Origin: Odoribacter sp.
Lineage (GTDB): Bacteria; Bacteroidota; Bacteroidia; Bacteroidales; Marinifilaceae
Assembly (NCBI GenBank): GCA_020024465.1
Contig: JAHHTT010000006.1
Location: forward strand, 1 to 64,000
Length of the DNA stretch: 64,000 bases
Reading direction: 5' to 3'
Position numbers and translations under genes: made by a program. Below the pieces are notes generated by a model, which ran no database searches, was not told the DNA's origin, and saw only the letters and a program-made list of their open reading frames with translations. Numbering within the stretch: position 1 is the stretch's first letter; every line of letters starts with the position of its first letter. Below, piece after piece: positions 46,281 through 56,205 of this stretch.

Positions 46281-47062
46281 CAGATTATAAATTTCTCTTT
46301 CAGTTTTTCTACAATAATATCCACGGCCTCTGTCGGTTCAACTTCAAATACTTTTCCGGCAGATTTTGCACCCTTGGTAAATGATTTAAATACACGCGTC
46401 GGTGAACCGTTCAAGCCCAATTTAGCTTCGTCAACACTGATATTACTATAATTCCAAACTTCAACTTCCCTATCATAAGCCTCAACAATACCACGGACTG
46501 ACATATAACGTGCCTTGTTAGCTGTAGCTAACACAGTAACCACACAAGGACCTTCTACTTCTACAATCTGATACCCCTCTTCCGTCGATTTACGGATCGT
46601 GAAAGTTTTATTTCCATCAAATTTCAGGTCCTCAACATAAGTCACTTGAGGCAATTCCAAATGCTCTGCGATCTGCGGTCCGACCTGTGCAGTATCACCA
46701 TCAATCGCCTGACGGCCTGTAATCAGCAAATCAAACTCCAGCATTCGCAAAGCTCCGGCAATAGCATTGGAAGTTGCTAATGTGTCTGCTCCAGCAAATT
46801 TACGATCGCTCAAATGAATTGCACGGTCGGCTCCCATAGCGAAAGCCTCGCGTAAAATTTCATCTGCCTGTGGAGGTCCCATGGTAATAACAGTTACATG
46901 CGCTCCATATTTATCTTTCAATTGCAAAGCCATTTCAAGTCCGCCCTTATCATCCGGATTCATAATACTTGGCACACCATCCCGAATCATAGTCCCGGTT
47001 TTAGGATCCAACTTAATCTCCGTAGTATCCGGAACTTGTTTGATACAAACTACTATCTTCAT
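46280..47062 (-). CDS. etfB: electron transfer flavoprotein, beta subunit
   Basis: A 260-residue subunit: MKIVVCIKQVPDTTEIK at the start, VTVITMGPPQADEILREAFAMGADRA, FAGADTLATSNAIAGAL and GRQAIDGDTAQVGPQIAEHL. These stretches resemble the bifurcating Etf proteins that partner butyryl-CoA dehydrogenase in Clostridium kluyveri and Acidaminococcus. It lies between bcd (31 bases upstream) and etfA (overlap of one base). Confidence 0.93.
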   Translation of the reverse strand: MKIVVCIKQVPDTTEIKLDPKTGTMIRDGVPSIMNPDDKGGLEMALQLKDKYGAHVTVITMGPPQADEILREAFAMGADRAIHLSDRKFAGADTLATSNAIAGALRMLEFDLLITGRQAIDGDTAQVGPQIAEHLELPQVTYVEDLKFDGNKTFTIRKSTEEGYQIVEVEGPCVVTVLATANKARYMSVRGIVEAYDREVEVWNYSNISVDEAKLGLNGSPTRVFKSFTKGAKSAGKVFEVEPTEAVDIIVEKLKEKFII

Positions 47063-47093
47063 GTTTATATATTTTCTATTGTTTTATACTTGC

Positions 47094-48233
47094 TTATTTC
47101 AAAAGAGCAGCCGCTATCACCATACGCTGCACTTCTGAAGTACCTTCATATATTTCTGTAATTTTAGCATCACGCATCATACGCTCAATCGGATACTCAC
47201 GGGTATATCCATAACCGCCATGGAACTGCACTGCTTTAGTCGTCACTTCCATTGCTGTTTCAGCTGCAAACAATTTAGCCTGAGCAGAATCTACTGAATA
47301 AGGCATCTTTCTATCTTTTTTCCAAGCTGCCATTCGCACCAACAAACGGGCTGCCTGTATCTTGACTTGTAGGTCTGCCATCTGGAATTGAGTATTCTGG
47401 AACTGACCGATAGCACGTCCGAACTGTTTGCGTTCTTTTACATATTTCACCGTCTCATCCATTGCACCTTGAGCAATGCCCAAAGCTTGAGAAGCGATAC
47501 CCATACGACCGCCATCCAGCGTCTTCATGGCAATCTTGAACCCTTCTCCCAATTTACCTAACAAATTAGCTTTCGGCACTATACAATTCTCAAAAATCAA
47601 CTCACAAGTAGCCGAACCGCGAATACCCATCTTTTTTTCCTTTTTACCGATTGAAAAACCCGGGAAGTCTCGCTCTACGATAAATGCAGAAATACCTTTT
47701 GTCCCCAGAGATTTATCAGTCATTGCCATCACGATATAAACATGAGCATAAGCAGCATTGGTAATGAAAATTTTAGAACCGTTCAAGATATAATTGTCGC
47801 CGTCTTCAACAGCCATAGTCTGCTGAGCAGAAGCATCAGTTCCGGCATTCGGCTCCGTCAATCCAAAAGCTCCCACCCATTCGCCTGAACACAATTTTGG
47901 CAAATACTTCTTTTTTTGCTCTTCTGTACCGAACTCATAAATCGGAGATGCACACAAAGAAGTATGAGCGGAAACAATTACTCCAGTAGTGGCACATACT
48001 TTAGATAACTCTTCCACTGCCATAGAATACATCACATTATCACCACCGGCTCCACCATATTCCACAGGAAACGGGATACCCATCAATCCCAATTTTGCCA
48101 TTTTTCCTACTGTTTCGACAGGAAATCTCTCTTCCTCATCTACTTCAGCAGCCAACGGCTTAACCTCTCTCTCAGCAAACTCTCTAATCATCTGCTGAAA
48201 CAATATTTCTTTCTTTGATAATGAAAAATCCAT
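47094..48233 (-). CDS. bcd: butyryl-CoA dehydrogenase
   Basis: A 379-residue FAD enzyme of the short-chain acyl-CoA dehydrogenase family. GAFGLTEPNAGTDAS and YILNGSKIFITNAAYAHVY are FAD/substrate segments, and the catalytic base is E363 in IYEGTSE. In the forward direction it reduces crotonyl-CoA to butyryl-CoA using electrons from EtfAB. It follows atoA by 47 bases and precedes etfB. Confidence 0.94.
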   Translation of the reverse strand: MDFSLSKKEILFQQMIREFAEREVKPLAAEVDEEERFPVETVGKMAKLGLMGIPFPVEYGGAGGDNVMYSMAVEELSKVCATTGVIVSAHTSLCASPIYEFGTEEQKKKYLPKLCSGEWVGAFGLTEPNAGTDASAQQTMAVEDGDNYILNGSKIFITNAAYAHVYIVMAMTDKSLGTKGISAFIVERDFPGFSIGKKEKKMGIRGSATCELIFENCIVPKANLLGKLGEGFKIAMKTLDGGRMGIASQALGIAQGAMDETVKYVKERKQFGRAIGQFQNTQFQMADLQVKIQAARLLVRMAAWKKDRKMPYSVDSAQAKLFAAETAMEVTTKAVQFHGGYGYTREYPIERMMRDAKITEIYEGTSEVQRMVIAAALLK

Positions 48234-48280
48234 AATATTTTTAGTTTATCAATTTATCAACACCCTATCAGGACATTGAA

Positions 48281-48937
48281 TTAACACATTTTTTTCAAAT
48301 CAGGTGAAATAATCAAAGTCGCTTCTGTCAATGCCTGCACCTGCTCAACTGTAAATTCAGGATGAATCTCTTTCAGTACAATACCCTCCGGAGTAATATC
48401 CATTACGCCCATTTCGGTAACAATCATATCCACCTGCCCTTTAGCAGTCAAAGGCAACGTACATTTTTTCAAAATCTTGGCATTGCCTTTAGCAGTATGC
48501 TCCATCGCCAGAATCACCTTGCCGGCACCCATCAGCAAATCCATTGCACCTCCCATTCCCGGTGTTTTTTTACCCGGAATCATCCAATTGGCCAAATCTC
48601 CCTGTTCGTCCACTTGTAAAGCACCCAAGATACTGACATCCACATGTCCTCCTCGGATGATTCCGAATGAAGTGGCACTGTCAAAACTTGCTGCTCCCGG
48701 TAACGCAGTGATTGCACCACCTCCTGCATTAATAAAGTCAGGGTCTTCCTCGCCTGCTGCTGGTGTCGGTCCCATACCAATCAGACCATTTTCAGTCTGC
48801 AAAATCACCTCGACACCTTCCGGCAGGTAATTCGGCACCAATGTCGGTAAACCGATACCCAGATTCACGACATCTCCATCTTTGAGTTCCATTGCTACTC
48901 TTTTAGCAATGACTTCTCTTATTTGCTCTTTTTCCAT
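48281..48937 (-). CDS. atoA: butyrate-acetoacetate CoA-transferase, beta subunit
   Basis: A 218-residue subunit of a class-I CoA-transferase. GLPTLVPNYLP and the catalytic-glutamate region TENGLIGMG (E49) are visible, with GGGAITALPGAASFDS following. Together with the alpha subunit encoded at 57455-58102 it moves CoA from butyryl-CoA to acetoacetate, releasing butyrate. Unusually, the two halves flank the kam genes nine kilobases apart, instead of lying side by side. Confidence 0.93.
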   Translation of the reverse strand: MEKEQIREVIAKRVAMELKDGDVVNLGIGLPTLVPNYLPEGVEVILQTENGLIGMGPTPAAGEEDPDFINAGGGAITALPGAASFDSATSFGIIRGGHVDVSILGALQVDEQGDLANWMIPGKKTPGMGGAMDLLMGAGKVILAMEHTAKGNAKILKKCTLPLTAKGQVDMIVTEMGVMDITPEGIVLKEIHPEFTVEQVQALTEATLIISPDLKKMC

Positions 48938-48967
48938 AGTCTATATGATTTTATCCTAAGTTCATTT

Positions 48968-49756
48968 CTACTTGTTCTGTCGTCGTGCCAGTTCCTGTGC
49001 CACAAACGAAGCCACATCGTCTGCATAAGTATTCATACCGAAACCGGCATCATACCCCAACTCCTTAGCCAACTCATGCGAAATACGCGGACCTCCGCAC
49101 ACCAGAATCACCTTGTCACGCAAGCCCTCTGCCTCCAACATTTCCACCAATTCTGTCATATTCTTGATGTGCACATCTTTCTGGGTTACAGTTTGAGATA
49201 CCAATAAAGCATCTGCCTTCATCTCAATCGCCTTGGCAATAAACTCCTCATTAGTCACCTGGCTTCCCATATTCAAAGCCTCAAACATCTCATAACGTTC
49301 GATACCGTAATGCCCGGCAAAACCCTTCATATTCATAATAGCATCAATACCCACAGTATGAGCATCCGTACCGGTACTGGCACCTATCACCACAATCTTA
49401 CGTCCGATATGCTCACGTATAAAATCATCCGTTTCTGCCATATCCCATTTCGTTGATTCCACCTTCGGCACATAGATGTTAGAGTAATCCACCGTATGAG
49501 AACAATTACCATAGCAATTGAAAAAAGTATATCCTTCAGTCAACTCCTGATGAAATACAATCTGTGGGTTTTCAAAACCCATCTTTTTTAACAACTGTTT
49601 CGCAGCCTCAATTGCCTCATCTCCTGCCGGTACAGGCAAAGTAAAACTCAACTGAGTCTTACCGTCGTTCATTGTGTCCCCATAGGGTTTTATCTTTTTT
49701 AAATCAAGGGTTTGATCAAAATCTTTACCTTCTGTTGAATATAAACCACCGCTCAT
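48968..49756 (-). CDS. kamE: lysine 5,6-aminomutase, beta subunit
   Basis: A 262-residue cobalamin- and PLP-binding subunit. The base-off B12 motif DAHTVG is at D131-H133-G136. K144 (MNMKGFAG) is at exactly the position of the PLP lysine 144-beta of the Clostridium sticklandii enzyme. It moves the terminal amino group of beta-lysine to carbon 5 to give 3,5-diaminohexanoate by a radical mechanism. It follows kamD by 31 bases. Confidence 0.95.
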   Translation of the reverse strand: MSGGLYSTEGKDFDQTLDLKKIKPYGDTMNDGKTQLSFTLPVPAGDEAIEAAKQLLKKMGFENPQIVFHQELTEGYTFFNCYGNCSHTVDYSNIYVPKVESTKWDMAETDDFIREHIGRKIVVIGASTGTDAHTVGIDAIMNMKGFAGHYGIERYEMFEALNMGSQVTNEEFIAKAIEMKADALLVSQTVTQKDVHIKNMTELVEMLEAEGLRDKVILVCGGPRISHELAKELGYDAGFGMNTYADDVASFVAQELARRQNK

Positions 49757-49787
49757 AATAATGAAAATTGAAAATGAAAAAATGAAA

Positions 49788-51344
49788 TTATTCCACCGTT
49801 TTACGCATCAAAGCTACAAACGGATTCCAGTAATTCTTGCCTTTAGCGCTAACGCCATCCAAGCCTTTACCTCCATTTTTAGGACGCTTGATATCAGCAA
49901 AGATTCCTTTTTCCAAAGCAGAGAACAAACCTTCCTGCTCTATTCTTTCCAGCAAGGCAGTGGCTTTATCCAACACCAGTTTTGCCCGATTCTGAATAAT
50001 TCCTCCTTCTTTAAACACCACCTCGTCTCCGATATTTCTCATATTATTGAAAATATAACGGGCATTTTCAATTGACAGATAACGGTCGGACATAAAAGGC
50101 GTATGAATGGCTTCAGTCGGCATTCCCAACAATTGGATTCCCTGTGAAGTCCAAATACCCACCATGTTAAACAAAGCATCCTGGATATGCCCTCTGAAAA
50201 TATTACCGGTCATAAATTTCGTCGGAGGCATATACTTCAAAGTTGCTCGCGGGAAAATTTCCCGCGTCATCTGAGCTTGTGCCAATTCATACAAGAAACC
50301 GTTTTCCAACATCGGATCCATCTCAAAAGCATGACCCAATCCCATCTGCTCTTCCGGCAGACCGGCCAACAATGCCAATTGCTCATTGATAAAATCAGAA
50401 GCCAGTACGGTATGTGCTTCCTCTACAGCATCTGCTGTTGTCAAATAGTTATCCTCTCCGGTATTGATAATAACACCGGCAAAACCGTTAATCACACGCG
50501 ACATAAACTGGTCCACCAATGTACGCTGCATATTAATATCACGGAACAGTATTCCATACAGTGCATCGTTCAACATTACATCCAATCCCTCCAAAGCTCC
50601 CATCACCGCAATTTCAGGCATACAAAGACCCGAACAATAGTTACACAGACGGATATAACGTCCCACCTCTTCACCTACTTCATCCAAAGCCTTACGCATA
50701 ATACGGAAATTCTCCTGAGTAGCAAACGTACCGCCGAATCCCTCTGTCGTTGCACCATAAGGTACATAATCCAACAGACTCTGACCGGTTGTACGTATTA
50801 CAGCTATGATATCTGCACCCTGACGGGCTGCTGCCTGTGCCTGTACCACATCCTCATAAATATTACCGGTAGCGACAATCACATACAGATATGGTTTCGG
50901 TCCCTCACCTATCGTCGCTATATAATTTTCTCTCCGTTTACGGTTGGATCGAATACGGGAAATACTTGCATCAATATAAGGCTTCAAAGCAGCCTCTCGT
51001 TGCTCTTGCGAACAGATATCGATACGGGTAACATCCAATTTCCCATCAGCCATCTGCTTAGCCACCTCCTGCGGAGACAAAGCAGTTGCCACTACTGCGT
51101 TGCCCAGGAAAAACAACACGCCCTCACTCAGAACATTCTTGTCTTTCAACTCATCAACCACCACATTGGGAAGCGGCACTGCATTGCCGTCCACTCCATC
51201 AATGCCCAGCAAACGGCACAACGTCCTTTCTACTGCAACAGTTGTATACCCGTCCACAAATCCCTGTACCTGATTTGCAATTTTCCGGGCGATGCCGCGC
51301 GCATGTGCAACTTTATTAAAATCAATACCTAATTTACTTTCCAT
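49788..51344 (-). CDS. kamD: lysine 5,6-aminomutase, alpha subunit
   Basis: A 518-residue subunit with KamD sequence from the start (IDFNKVAHARGIARKIANQV) through GADIIAVIRTTGQSLLDYVPYG and FMTGNIFRGHIQDALFNMVG. With KamE it forms the alpha2-beta2 adenosylcobalamin- and PLP-dependent mutase. The two reactivase genes kamB and kamC lie immediately upstream, and kamE immediately downstream. Confidence 0.95.
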   Translation of the reverse strand: MESKLGIDFNKVAHARGIARKIANQVQGFVDGYTTVAVERTLCRLLGIDGVDGNAVPLPNVVVDELKDKNVLSEGVLFFLGNAVVATALSPQEVAKQMADGKLDVTRIDICSQEQREAALKPYIDASISRIRSNRKRRENYIATIGEGPKPYLYVIVATGNIYEDVVQAQAAARQGADIIAVIRTTGQSLLDYVPYGATTEGFGGTFATQENFRIMRKALDEVGEEVGRYIRLCNYCSGLCMPEIAVMGALEGLDVMLNDALYGILFRDINMQRTLVDQFMSRVINGFAGVIINTGEDNYLTTADAVEEAHTVLASDFINEQLALLAGLPEEQMGLGHAFEMDPMLENGFLYELAQAQMTREIFPRATLKYMPPTKFMTGNIFRGHIQDALFNMVGIWTSQGIQLLGMPTEAIHTPFMSDRYLSIENARYIFNNMRNIGDEVVFKEGGIIQNRAKLVLDKATALLERIEQEGLFSALEKGIFADIKRPKNGGKGLDGVSAKGKNYWNPFVALMRKTVE

Positions 51345-51374
51345 ATATATTTCACTTTACTGTACTATCAATAT

Positions 51375-52769
51375 TTAATTAACCGTTTCACACAAACTCT
51401 TCTCTGCCCTTTCGATCAAGATTTTATCTACTCCCAAAAAAGCAGCGATTCTCAATGCCTCGTGAGGCACCTCTCCACCCTGATCCTCCTCCAGTGAATA
51501 ATCGATAAAATCATTTATATTTTTCCAGGTCACTTGACCTTGTATCTTCTCTTCTACAAATCCTCTCACCCGCAATTTGCGACAAGGAGCTACAATGCCG
51601 CTATAATGTGTGGTCACCAACGACATCGCATGATATTCTGTCAAAAAACTGACCACTCCGTTCACTATCGCCCTTCCCTCCAGCGGATTTGTTGTACGTG
51701 CCAATTCATCAATCAATACCAACACCCGTTCTCCTGCTTTCACTCGTTTCACGATTTCATTGATTCTCAACATTTCTGCTGCAAACGAAGACAAACCGCT
51801 CAATTCATCCTGTTCATCTCCAATACTCATCTGAATCCCATCCATCAATACCATCTCCGCCTTGACAGCCGGCACATAAAAACCAAATTGAAACAGACAT
51901 TGCGCCAAAGCCACACTTTTCAACAACACTGTTTTTCCGGCCATATTGGCTCCGGTAATCAAAGTGGTACATGGTAATAAAGTTACATCCACCGGCTGGA
52001 AACGCTTGCCTTTTTCCTGCAAAGCCGCATCCAACTGGGGATTGAACAATCCTTTCAGAATTGTCTTGTCCTGTCTAAATTGCGGTCGGGACAAATGCAG
52101 ATCAATCGCCTGAGTTGCCTTGGCCACCAATATGTCTAATCTTCCCACTTGCACCAAAGCCTCCCGCAAAACGTCTGCCTCTTCCCGCAATTGCTCGGAC
52201 AAATTCTCCCGCACTTCATCTTCCAGCGCCACACAGCGCAAAAATAACTGCTCTACCTCCTGTTCATTTCCTCCCTGCTGTTTTTTCAACTTCAATTCAA
52301 CTCTCAAAGCTGCCAATTCAGCCGAATAACAGTCATAGATATAAAAATGAGGAATTTTGACTCCTTCCGGATCCAACAACTCCAATACCCTCCCGACATC
52401 AGGAATCTTCACACATTTCCACCCGACCGTCAACATGTTCATCTCCTCTGCCAACAACACAAAATTTTTCAATTCAAACAACTCCAAATCGTCCAACACG
52501 GTATACTCTCCCGCATGCTTCACTGTTCCGCGGATATCTCTCACCTGCATCAACAGGCAACTCAATTTCTCCACCAACGACTTCCCAGTTGTTGTTGACA
52601 TCACTTCCATCACCTCCGCCACACACTTCAGTTCCGCACAGACCTCCTCCTCTGTATTTAGCCAACACATCTCATAAAGGCATCTCCGTCCCAACGAAGA
52701 ACAGATATTCAACTGCTCCGTCATATAACGGAACCCCTTCACTTGCTGTATTGCTTCTCTTACTGTCAT
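51375..52769 (-). CDS. kamC: KamC, MutS-like ATPase of lysine 5,6-aminomutase reactivation
   Basis: A 464-residue protein with a MutS-family ATPase core: Walker A ITGANMAGKTVLLK near 272-285 in place of the usual GPNMGGKS, and Walker B VLVLIDELARTTNP near 355. The mismatch-binding domains of MutS are absent; the N-terminal half is helical. In related clusters this gene is known as the reactivase ATPase that exchanges damaged cobalamin on the mutase. It overlaps kamB by four bases and precedes kamD by 30. Confidence 0.85.
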   Translation of the reverse strand: MTVREAIQQVKGFRYMTEQLNICSSLGRRCLYEMCWLNTEEEVCAELKCVAEVMEVMSTTTGKSLVEKLSCLLMQVRDIRGTVKHAGEYTVLDDLELFELKNFVLLAEEMNMLTVGWKCVKIPDVGRVLELLDPEGVKIPHFYIYDCYSAELAALRVELKLKKQQGGNEQEVEQLFLRCVALEDEVRENLSEQLREEADVLREALVQVGRLDILVAKATQAIDLHLSRPQFRQDKTILKGLFNPQLDAALQEKGKRFQPVDVTLLPCTTLITGANMAGKTVLLKSVALAQCLFQFGFYVPAVKAEMVLMDGIQMSIGDEQDELSGLSSFAAEMLRINEIVKRVKAGERVLVLIDELARTTNPLEGRAIVNGVVSFLTEYHAMSLVTTHYSGIVAPCRKLRVRGFVEEKIQGQVTWKNINDFIDYSLEEDQGGEVPHEALRIAAFLGVDKILIERAEKSLCETVN

Positions 52770-53827
52770 TTTATTCTCTTTACATCATAAACAGGTAGCT
52801 TCAAAGCTTCCTGCATAACATCGCGCAACCTGTCTGAATCCAAAACCAATCCGGAAGGTGCCACCGGATTAATCGTTACAGCCAACAAGCGGCTTCTATG
52901 CACCACCCTTATTCTGCCACCTTTCCGAAGAAAGGCATAATAAGATTCCGGTTTCGCAAACACCCGAGTAAAATCTCGGATGACCAACTCCACCGATTGC
53001 TTTTGCACCTTCAGATACTGTAACAACTTATCGCTGACAGCACCTGCCACAAAAAGCCGATTACCATATCGGAACAAATCGGTTCCCATCTTCTCCAGCA
53101 TAAAAATTGAAGGCAAATGCAAATCTACCATCTTCCCTTCTCGGTCTATTGCCCAAACTCCTTGTTCTACACAATCCAACACATCCTGTAATTCCGATTC
53201 TACCTCTTCCAGACCAATCAACTCATACACAAATTTAGTCTTTCTTACCAACTCTGGTATATTGCCGGACACGGCAGCTCCCGTAGCTAAAAACATAGCT
53301 TCCGTTACTGCCGGTGAAGCCAGACTCAAGCGTGACAAAGCTCCATCTACAATGGTCGTCTGAATATTCCTCTCTTTCATACGGGCAATTAAAAGCTTCA
53401 ATCCTCCCGTATCCGCCGGTCCTGACAACAACACCTTCCCTGCAGTAATTGCTCTTGCCGTTACCAATCGCCCCAATGCCGTTCTCTCTTCACTGATATC
53501 CAAAACCTCTGCCACCAATCTTTTCTCCAGAAAATGTTTTTCAGAAGTCACAAACACCATACCTTCCGGCACTTCAATCTCCGGTTTCGGAGTCTGACAT
53601 ACCTGATCCCGACTCTCGCCGTCGATACCGACAGAAGTCAGGGCAAACTTCCGCGCTTTCCCCTTCACTCTCCTCAAAATATAATTCAAGCACTCTGTCT
53701 TTCCGGTATTTTTTTCCAGACCAACAATAGCCAGACTACGGTATTTCAATATATCAGCAACTTCAAACATTCTCACGAATATTCGCCAACATGCCAGCCC
53801 ACAATCTGCAAGCTGGCTTATCGGCAT
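52766..53827 (-). CDS. kamB: KamB, partner protein of lysine 5,6-aminomutase reactivation
   Basis: A 353-residue protein with a P-loop-like AIVGLEKNTGKTECL around residues 33-47; the spacing before GKT is one residue longer than standard Walker A unless the first glycine is replaced. The frame starts five bases after the kamA stop; a start at residue 20 (MFEVADIL, 53770) is also reasonable. In other lysine fermenters the pair KamB/KamC restores the inactivated aminomutase. It overlaps kamC by four bases. Confidence 0.8.
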   Translation of the reverse strand: MPISQLADCGLACWRIFVRMFEVADILKYRSLAIVGLEKNTGKTECLNYILRRVKGKARKFALTSVGIDGESRDQVCQTPKPEIEVPEGMVFVTSEKHFLEKRLVAEVLDISEERTALGRLVTARAITAGKVLLSGPADTGGLKLLIARMKERNIQTTIVDGALSRLSLASPAVTEAMFLATGAAVSGNIPELVRKTKFVYELIGLEEVESELQDVLDCVEQGVWAIDREGKMVDLHLPSIFMLEKMGTDLFRYGNRLFVAGAVSDKLLQYLKVQKQSVELVIRDFTRVFAKPESYYAFLRKGGRIRVVHRSRLLAVTINPVAPSGLVLDSDRLRDVMQEALKLPVYDVKRIK

Positions 53828-53832
53828 ATCAT

Positions 53833-55077
53833 TTATTTTTTCAAATTGCGTTTTTTACGATCCAAATCAACAGGCTCCAAAGACAAACGATCTCCGTTCA
53901 GCAACTCTGCTACCCCCTCTGTCTTGCGACGTTTCTCACACTCTTCGCAGTGGCATTCATCCTTATAATCCATCGGTTCGGTATATGTTGTCACAACTCC
54001 TTCAAAATTACGCAATACCACCCTGTGCGGTCCTTGAGAAATCATATAAGTCGGCATTACTGGAATCTTACCGCCACCTCCCGGAGCATCCACCACAAAA
54101 GTAGGCACTGCATATCCGGAAGTATGACCACGCAGACTTTCCATAATCTCGATACCCTTAGACACCGGAGTACGGAAATGACCGATACCCATAGACAGGT
54201 CGCAAACATAAATATAATACGGACGTACCCGGATTTTCACCAAACCGTGGACCAACTTCATCATCACATGAGTACAATCGTTTACACCACGCAACAACAC
54301 GGACTGATTTCCCAATGGAATACCAGCATCTGCCAGGCGAGCACAGGCCTCTGTCGCCTCTTCTGTAATTTCATTAGGATGGTTGAAATGAGTATTCAGC
54401 CAAATCGGATGATACTTTTTTAACATATTCACCAATTCGGGAGTAATACGTTGCGGACACACCACCGGAGTACGAGAACCGATACGGATTATCTCTACAT
54501 GTGGAATAGCCCTCAAACGTCGGATAATATACTCCAACCTATCATCGCTTACCAATAAAGCATCTCCTCCGGAAAGCAACACGTCCCGTACCTGCGGAGT
54601 CTTCTCTATATATTCGATGCATCTATCTATCTGCTCTTTCGGGGTTGCACAGTCATGATGACCGGCAAAACGACGACGAGTACAATGACGGCAATACATC
54701 GAACACATGTCTGTTATCAAAAACAAAACCCGATCCGGATAACGGTGTGTCAATCCTGGAACCGGAGAATCGCTATCTTCGTGCAGTGGGTCTTCCAAAT
54801 CAGCCTGAGAACGGTGCAACTCTTCGATTGTCGGCACAGACTGACGGCGAATCGGACAATAAGGATCATCCGGATTAATCAAACTCAAATAATACGGAGT
54901 AATAGCCATCCGCAAAGTTTTCAAAGATTCACGTACACCCTTTGCTTCTTCGTCTGTCAGCTTAATATATTTCTGCAACTCTTCTAAAGTCTCTATACGA
55001 TTCTGCACTTGCCAATGCCAATCATTCCATTGCTCATCCGTAACTTCGGGGAAAAATTCCTTCCTTCTGCTTGCCAT
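53833..55077 (-). CDS. kamA: lysine 2,3-aminomutase
   Basis: A 414-residue radical-SAM enzyme converting L-lysine to L-beta-lysine. The iron-sulfur cluster motif is C125-C129-C132 (CSMYCRHC). The PLP lysine is K337 (GGGGK), the substrate aspartates D293 and D330 are present, and the zinc cysteines C268, C375, C377 and C380 are all in place. All of these match the Clostridium subterminale numbering. It opens the aminomutase block, 61 bases after kdd. Confidence 0.97.
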   Translation of the reverse strand: MASRRKEFFPEVTDEQWNDWHWQVQNRIETLEELQKYIKLTDEEAKGVRESLKTLRMAITPYYLSLINPDDPYCPIRRQSVPTIEELHRSQADLEDPLHEDSDSPVPGLTHRYPDRVLFLITDMCSMYCRHCTRRRFAGHHDCATPKEQIDRCIEYIEKTPQVRDVLLSGGDALLVSDDRLEYIIRRLRAIPHVEIIRIGSRTPVVCPQRITPELVNMLKKYHPIWLNTHFNHPNEITEEATEACARLADAGIPLGNQSVLLRGVNDCTHVMMKLVHGLVKIRVRPYYIYVCDLSMGIGHFRTPVSKGIEIMESLRGHTSGYAVPTFVVDAPGGGGKIPVMPTYMISQGPHRVVLRNFEGVVTTYTEPMDYKDECHCEECEKRRKTEGVAELLNGDRLSLEPVDLDRKKRNLKK

Positions 55078-55138
55078 AATTTTAAATTTACCAATGTGAA
55101 AGCGGCTGTCACATCAGACAGCCCCTCCATCACATGAA

Positions 55139-56182
55139 TTAAGCATACAAATCAGTAAATATTTTTCTCAACTCCTCGTTCTCTCGCAATTCCTGCAGAG
55201 TGATTTCCGCATGACCTTTTGTATAACCGTTACCAACAATCATCGTCACATCACTGCCAACTCCTTCAGCACCCAATGCGGCTTTGGTAAAACTGGTTGC
55301 CATAGAGAAGAAATAAACGGTACCGGTATTTTTAGTACAAAGGATACTTGTCATTTCAGTATCAGTGATATTCACATTATTAATAGTGATATCACACATT
55401 TCGCCGTTAGTCAGCTCAGCGATTTTCTCCATAACAGGCACAGGCTGAGTTGCGTCTGCAGAAAATACATAGTCGCAGAAACCTAACTTCTGCATACGCT
55501 CAGTACTTCTCTGGCTGTGGCACAGACCAATCACTTTACCGGTAACGCCGGCACGTTTTTTAGCCTCATAACAGCAAAGCATACCTGATTTACCACCGGC
55601 ACCGATAATCAATACCGTATCACCCGGTTTTACCAATTTAGCAGTCTGAGCAGGAGCTCCTGCTACGTCCAATGCAGACAAAGCCAATTTTTCAGGCAGG
55701 TCTGAAGGAATTTTAGCATAGATACCGCTTTCAAACAGAATAGCCTTACCATCGATATCCACTTGATCAACATCAGGACGGATCTCTTTAATTTTGTCGA
55801 TACGCAACGGAGTCAAAGACAGAGAAACTAAAGTTGCGATTTTATCACCCACTTTCAAATCCGTTTTACCTACCAAAGCATCTCCGATTTTCTCAACGGT
55901 TCCCAACAGCATACCACCGGATCCGGTCACCGGATTTCTGTGTTTACCCTGTTTTTCAACAATACCCAGCATGATTTCAGCAATCTTATCCTTATCACCA
56001 CCCGCCTGTTCTTCAATCTGAGTAAAGCTGGCTGAGTCAATATTCAAAGTCTGGACATCAATCAAAATTTCATTGTCATAGATTTCATCCATATTATTAT
56101 CCAACTTATCTGCCGGCTGAGGCAACACACCAACTGGAGAAATCACTCTATGTGTTCCGTATTTATTTCCTTTTTTCATCAT
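55139..56182 (-). CDS. kdd: L-erythro-3,5-diaminohexanoate dehydrogenase
   Basis: A 347-residue NAD(P)-dependent oxidoreductase. The Rossmann-type segment is TVLIIGAGGKSGMLCCYEAKKRAG (about 188-212) and it shows MDEIYDNEILIDVQTLNIDSASF near the start, as in known Kdd enzymes. It oxidatively deaminates 3,5-diaminohexanoate to 3-keto-5-aminohexanoate. It lies between kce (23 bases upstream) and kamA. An alternative start is the next codon (56179). Confidence 0.93.
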   Translation of the reverse strand: MMKKGNKYGTHRVISPVGVLPQPADKLDNNMDEIYDNEILIDVQTLNIDSASFTQIEEQAGGDKDKIAEIMLGIVEKQGKHRNPVTGSGGMLLGTVEKIGDALVGKTDLKVGDKIATLVSLSLTPLRIDKIKEIRPDVDQVDIDGKAILFESGIYAKIPSDLPEKLALSALDVAGAPAQTAKLVKPGDTVLIIGAGGKSGMLCCYEAKKRAGVTGKVIGLCHSQRSTERMQKLGFCDYVFSADATQPVPVMEKIAELTNGEMCDITINNVNITDTEMTSILCTKNTGTVYFFSMATSFTKAALGAEGVGSDVTMIVGNGYTKGHAEITLQELRENEELRKIFTDLYA

Positions 56183-56205
56183 TTTATAAATTTAAAATTA
56201 ATATG

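Noticed and set aside
50187..51332. 381-residue plus-strand ORF opposite kamD
   Set aside because: Low-complexity, rich in histidine, threonine and cysteine, with no domain; kamD on the other strand is certain.
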